Below the pieces are notes generated by a model. That model was not told the DNA's origin. It saw only the letters and a list, made by a program, of their open reading frames with translations, and searched no databases. A DNA stretch of 8,391 bases, taken from assembly GCA_905373425.1 (NCBI GenBank), contig CAJPST010000097.1:1-8391 (forward strand). Reading direction: 5' to 3'. The translations under genes were made by a program, and so were the position numbers. Origin of the DNA: an uncultured Mesocricetibacter sp. (GTDB lineage Bacteria > Pseudomonadota > Gammaproteobacteria > Enterobacterales > Pasteurellaceae). Position 1 is the first letter of the stretch. Each line of letters begins with the position of its first letter. Shown here piece by piece: positions 5,672 to 8,391 of the stretch.

Positions 5672-6904
5672 TTAAAACAATACGCGTGCACGGATGGTGC
5701 CGTCGATTTCTTTTAATTTGGCCAGTAAATTGTTGCTATCTTCCGCTTCCACATCCACTACAACATAACCGATTTTCGGATCGGTTTGCAGGTATTGTGC
5801 CGCAATGTTGATATTGGCTTCCACAAAAATTTGGTTTAGTTTGGTTAAAATACCCGGACGGTTTTCATGAATATGAAGCAGACGCTTGGTTCCTATATGC
5901 TCCGGTAATGATACTTCCGGGAAGTTGACGGACGAAAGTGTCGAGCCGTTATCGGAATATTTAACAAATTTACCCGCCACTTCGGAACCGATGTTTTCTT
6001 GCGCTTCCGCAGTGGAACCGCCGATGTGAGGAGTGAGTAATACGTTGTCAAAACGGCGCAACGGTGAAACGAACTCTTCATTAATTGAGGCCGGTTCTTC
6101 AGGGAATACGTCAATTGCCGCACCACGGATATGACCTTTTTCTAGTGCCTCAGCCAATGCGTCAATATCCACCACAGTGCCACGCGCCGCATTAATGAGA
6201 ATGCTGTCTTGTTTTAATTGTGCGATACGTTCTGCATTTATCAGGTTTTTGGTGGAAGCATTTTCCGGTACATGCAGAGAAATGATATCACAACTGCTAA
6301 GTAAATCTTCCAACGTTCGTACTTGCTTAGCATTACCGAGCGGCAGTTTGTTTTCAATGTCATAAAAATACACATGCATACCGAGCGCCTCCGCTACGAT
6401 ACTTAATTGCGAACCTATATGACCATAACCGATAATACCAAGTTTTTTGCCGCGTACTTCATGGGAGCCGACTGCAGATTTGTTCCAAATACCACGATGA
6501 ACTTCAGCATTGGCCTGCGGAATATTGCGCATTAGTAATAAAATTTCGCCTAATACCAATTCTGCCACTGAACGGGTGTTGGAAAATGGAGCATTGAATA
6601 CCGGAATGCCACGCGCTTTGGCCGCTTCTAAATTAACTTGATTGGTTCCGATGCAGAAACAACCGATTGCGATTAACTTGTTTGCGTGTGCCAATACCTC
6701 TTCAGTTAAAAAAGTGCGTGAACGGATGCCGATAAAATGTGCGTCTTTAATCGCATTTTTCAGTTCATCGCCGTCAAGGGCTTTTTTGTGATATTCAATA
6801 TTGGTATAACCTGCTGCTTGTAATACATCAACGGCACTTTGATGCACACCTTCCAAAAGTAAGAATTTAATTTTGGATTTGTCTAAAGACACTTTTGTTG
6901 TCAT
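5672..6904 (-). CDS. serA: D-3-phosphoglycerate dehydrogenase (SerA)
   Basis: At 410 residues it equals the E. coli enzyme in length. SerA oxidises 3-phosphoglycerate to 3-phosphohydroxypyruvate with NAD+, the first step of serine synthesis, as a cytoplasmic tetramer. An N-terminal substrate-binding part (about 1-107) and C-terminal return segment flank the Rossmann domain (about 108-300) with GIIGYGHIGSQ (157-166) and Asp182 after it. Catalytic residues are Arg241 in NAARGTVVD, Glu270 in FPEEPAS and His293 in TPHIGGST. The ACT domain (about 340-410, LLHIHENRPGILTKLNQIF) retains the probable serine-binding residues His346, Asn348 and Asn366, so feedback inhibition by serine is expected. The ATG has AAGGAAA at 6917-6911. 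It follows rpiA by 15 bases, so the two are probably co-transcribed, and it ends at the terminator at 5582-5647. Confidence 0.98.
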   Translation of the reverse strand: MTTKVSLDKSKIKFLLLEGVHQSAVDVLQAAGYTNIEYHKKALDGDELKNAIKDAHFIGIRSRTFLTEEVLAHANKLIAIGCFCIGTNQVNLEAAKARGIPVFNAPFSNTRSVAELVLGEILLLMRNIPQANAEVHRGIWNKSAVGSHEVRGKKLGIIGYGHIGSQLSIVAEALGMHVYFYDIENKLPLGNAKQVRTLEDLLSSCDIISLHVPENASTKNLINAERIAQLKQDSILINAARGTVVDIDALAEALEKGHIRGAAIDVFPEEPASINEEFVSPLRRFDNVLLTPHIGGSTAEAQENIGSEVAGKFVKYSDNGSTLSSVNFPEVSLPEHIGTKRLLHIHENRPGILTKLNQIFVEANINIAAQYLQTDPKIGYVVVDVEAEDSNNLLAKLKEIDGTIRARVLF

Positions 6905-6919
6905 GCTTGCTTTCCTTAA

Positions 6920-7579
6920 TTATTTTATAATTTTTGCGCCTGTAGGCGTGCCGACAATCACTGTATTTGCTGAGTTTAAGGCAAAAATACCGTTAGTTAC
7001 CACACCTGCAACATTATTTAATTCTTTTTCCATTTGCACAGGATTGATAATCGGGAAATTATATACGTCCAAGATTACGTTTCCGTTATCGGTTATTACC
7101 TCTTCACGCCATTCCGGTGAACCGCCGAGTGCAACCAGTTTGCGAGCTACCTGCGAACGCGCCATCGGAATTACTTCTACCGGCAATGGAAACGTAGAGC
7201 CTAACACATCCACTTGTTTTGAACTATCCACAATACAGATGAAATTTTTTGCTAATGAAGCCACAATCTTTTCACGTGTCAGTGCTGCGCCTCCACCTTT
7301 AATCATCATTTTCTGCGGATTGATTTCGTCTGCACCATCCACATAAATATCTAAACTTGACACATCATTCGCACTAAATACTTCAATACCTTGTTTTTTC
7401 AGTAATTCTTCCGAATTTTTGGACGCGGCGACAGCACCTTTGATTTCGTCTTTCATTGAGCCGAGCGCTTCAATAAAGCAATTTACCGTCGAACCGCTAC
7501 CTACGCCCACGATCATATCCGGTTTGACAAACTGTAATGCTGCATTGGCTGCAGCTTTTTTCATTTCAAGTTGATCCAT
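6920..7579 (-). CDS. rpiA: Ribose-5-phosphate isomerase A (RpiA)
   Basis: At 219 residues it has the same length as E. coli RpiA. It interconverts ribose-5-phosphate and ribulose-5-phosphate in the non-oxidative pentose phosphate pathway in the cytoplasm. Family motifs are intact: the phosphate-binding loop GVGSGST (25-31), DGADEIN with Asp81 and Asp84 (81-87), IKGGGAALTREK with Lys94 and the catalytic Glu103 (93-104), and a Lys121 motif DSSKQVDVLG. The C-terminus ends VGTPTGAKIIK, as usual. The ATG at 7579-7577 is preceded by AAGGA at the right distance. It leads into serA with a 15-base gap that contains the serA ribosome-binding site. Upstream lies a 183-bp AT-rich spacer that should carry its promoter. 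No defects are visible. Confidence 0.98.
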   Translation of the reverse strand: MDQLEMKKAAANAALQFVKPDMIVGVGSGSTVNCFIEALGSMKDEIKGAVAASKNSEELLKKQGIEVFSANDVSSLDIYVDGADEINPQKMMIKGGGAALTREKIVASLAKNFICIVDSSKQVDVLGSTFPLPVEVIPMARSQVARKLVALGGSPEWREEVITDNGNVILDVYNFPIINPVQMEKELNNVAGVVTNGIFALNSANTVIVGTPTGAKIIK

Positions 7580-7762
7580 ATTTTGTCCTTAATTAACAGG
7601 GAATCATTACTTTACTTTAATATTAATGGGGAGAATAAACAAGCGTAATTGTGTTTACCACTCATTTTTACTTTGTTTTTGTGCTTTACTGTATGTTTAC
7701 ATCATCTGTCTTTTATCTTGTAGTGTGGGAGAATAGCATTTAGTACATATACTCTATGTTTT
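7580..7762 (-). promoter_or_regulatory. AT-rich spacer upstream of rpiA with repeated TTTAC motifs
   Basis: This spacer between the immunity-like gene and rpiA should hold the rpiA-serA promoter. Plus-strand TTTAC occurs five times (7611, 7654, 7667, 7685, 7696), twice as TGTTTAC, and TAAACA (7636-7641) forms an inverted repeat with TGTTTA (7652-7657) over 22 bp. A TAATAT hexamer (7625-7620, minus strand) is a possible -10, but its -35 is poor. I saw no clear terminator for the upstream gene. The repeats may mark a regulator's sites or may be chance in AT-rich DNA. Confidence 0.4.
7589..7598 (-). promoter_or_regulatory. ArcA-box-like sequence before rpiA
   Basis: TGTTAATTAA on the minus strand matches the E. 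coli ArcA consensus WGTTAATTAW, just upstream of and partly overlapping the rpiA ribosome-binding site. Its position, downstream of any likely promoter, would suit repression. A single ten-base AT-rich match is weak evidence, because functional ArcA sites usually contain repeated half-sites. Confidence 0.2.
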
Positions 7763-8056
7763 TTATTTAATAACAAATGACACATATAAATTTTGATTTT
7801 TTAGCGAATCTAAATATGTTTTTGCTTTTGTAATACTTTCACTTTGAATATTCCCCTCGTAATACCAACTATCATAAGTATGCTCAAATTTATTATCATG
7901 TTTTCTATATATATCGCCACCTAAAATGAATAAGTTTAAACACCCCAAGATATCGACAATATCAATGGATAAGTTTATCGGAATGATTACCGTATTTTCC
8001 CCTTTTTCAAATAAACTAATTCCGTGATTAATATAAATATTTATCAATTCATTCAT
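7763..8056 (-). CDS. Small AT-rich gene, probable Imm40-like immunity protein without a toxin partner here
   Basis: The 97-residue protein starts MNELINIYINHGISLFEKGE. Its central motif FILGGDIYRK (43-52) followed by TYDSWYYE (60-67) resembles what I recall of Imm40 immunity proteins, which protect cells from polymorphic toxins of neighbouring kin. This is recognition by eye, so the family call is tentative. No signal peptide or membrane segment is evident, so it is probably cytoplasmic. I chose the ATG at 8056-8054 because family members begin close to such a sequence. A GTG at 8122 would add 22 residues and overlap the end of hemW by eight bases, and those residues look unlike the family. 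The ribosome-binding site (AGAG) is weak. G+C is about 26% by hand count, against 42-57% in sampled housekeeping lines, suggesting horizontal acquisition. No toxin, Rhs, CDI or T6SS gene lies beside it in the window. Confidence 0.6.
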   Translation of the reverse strand: MNELINIYINHGISLFEKGENTVIIPINLSIDIVDILGCLNLFILGGDIYRKHDNKFEHTYDSWYYEGNIQSESITKAKTYLDSLKNQNLYVSFVIK

Positions 8057-8114
8057 GAGGTTGTTTTCTCTAAGATTATATATGGTAAGCAAATGAGCTA
8101 TGGTTATTATTCCA

Positions 8115-8391
8115 TCATTCACTCTCTAAAAACAGTTCCAACAGTTCATTTAAAAACAGTTTGCCATGTTCGGTAATTTGCCAACTATCAGTATTTTCAG
8201 TGATATAGCCTTGTTTAAGCGCAAAAATCATCTGACTTTCAACTGTACTTTGAGACAACCCGGTGAGTTGTTCAAATTCGGCTTTCGGCACGGGTTCAAG
8301 TAGACGGAAACGATTCATAAAGAATTCAAAAGTGCGGTCACTTTTTGCTACGTTTTTTTGTTCATACAGATATTCACCGCGTAAATAACCT
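8115..8391 (-). CDS. hemW: HemW (radical SAM haem chaperone-like protein), C-terminal end only
   Basis: The last 92 codons are present and the rest lies beyond the right edge. Reading from 8390 gives GYLRGEYLYEQKNV, then FEFFMNRFRLLEPVPKAEFE, and finally WQITEHGKLFLNELLELFLE before TGA at 8117-8115. This matches the C-terminal HemN_C-type domain of HemW, formerly annotated as oxygen-independent coproporphyrinogen III oxidase-like and now regarded as a haem-binding chaperone. The radical-SAM CxxxCxxC motif would be in the missing N-terminal part. The ATG at 8318 is an internal methionine, not the start. An uptake signal inside a 7-bp perfect inverted repeat (8328-8345) encodes the segment before FEFF. 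Downstream genes on the same strand are the immunity-like gene, then rpiA. Confidence 0.94.
   Translation of the reverse strand, partial: GYLRGEYLYEQKNVAKSDRTFEFFMNRFRLLEPVPKAEFEQLTGLSQSTVESQMIFALKQGYITENTDSWQITEHGKLFLNELLELFLESE
8330..8338 (+). repeat. DNA uptake signal core (USS), in hemW
   Basis: Exact AAGTGCGGT encoding Asp-Arg-Thr in hemW, inside the perfect inverted repeat AAAAGTG-CGGT-CACTTTT (8328-8345). Confidence 0.92.

Noticed and set aside
6709..6720. Additional uptake-signal-like sequences (for example AAGTGCGTG here, ACCGCACTA at 5105 and ACCGTACTT near 3888)
   Set aside because: They deviate from the core in coding sequence without a paired partner, so they were not counted as signals.
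6873..7346. A 157-codon open frame on the plus strand opposite rpiA and the serA start
   Set aside because: It lies almost entirely opposite intact rpiA with no ribosome-binding site or recognisable family, so it is a shadow of the real gene.
7742..7772. Possible plus-strand terminator (ATAG/CTAT and AGTA/TACT arms followed by a T run)
   Set aside because: No plus-strand gene precedes it and the stem is short and AT-rich. The T run is on the wrong strand for the small gene.
8057..8122. A GTG-initiated extension of the small AT-rich gene overlapping the hemW stop
   Set aside because: The extra 22 residues do not resemble the immunity family, and the internal ATG gives a protein of typical length. 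The GTG is not excluded.

Overview
The window looks like a chromosomal segment of a Pasteurellaceae bacterium of the Haemophilus/Aggregatibacter/Pasteurella type. The main evidence is seven perfect copies of the Haemophilus-type DNA uptake signal core (AAGTGCGGT or its complement) in 8.4 kb, plus one degenerate copy, and proteins that closely resemble H. influenzae and E. coli housekeeping enzymes. Sampled lines of the housekeeping genes run about 42-57% G+C, somewhat high for H. influenzae itself, so an Aggregatibacter-like genome is possible. I cannot fix the species.

Layout. Positions 1-4096 (minus strand) hold the early menaquinone genes in the order menF-menD-menH, followed by the start of a carboxymuconolactone decarboxylase/AhpD-like gene that leaves the window at its left edge and begins with TTG. 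A 147-bp divergent spacer separates menF from alaA (plus strand, 4244-5458). The 213 bp between the converging alaA and serA genes carry an extended inverted-repeat structure and a very strong bidirectional terminator built from two head-to-head uptake signals. Positions 5672-8391 (minus strand) hold hemW (its C-terminal end only), a small AT-rich gene resembling Imm40-type immunity proteins, rpiA and serA.

How the genes work together. MenF isomerises chorismate to isochorismate, MenD adds a succinyl-semialdehyde unit from 2-oxoglutarate to give SEPHCHC, and MenH eliminates pyruvate to give SHCHC. The later men genes are not in the window. AlaA makes alanine from pyruvate and glutamate. RpiA interconverts ribose-5-phosphate and ribulose-5-phosphate, and SerA starts serine synthesis from 3-phosphoglycerate with feedback control by serine through its ACT domain. 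HemW is a haem-handling radical-SAM family protein. All of this is ordinary core metabolism.

The less ordinary parts are small. (1) The AT-rich immunity-like gene (about 26% G+C by hand count) sits between hemW and rpiA with no toxin gene beside it in the window. (2) A 9-bp perfect hairpin between menD and menH hides a good ribosome-binding site, which serves a seven-codon mini-ORF overlapping the menH start. (3) The alaA 3' region has a long inverted-repeat structure ending at the terminator and could be a 3'-derived RNA. (4) Two mutually exclusive hairpins are possible in the alaA leader. No CRISPR array, insertion sequence, tRNA or rRNA was seen, and no stretch longer than 300 bases lacks a gene.
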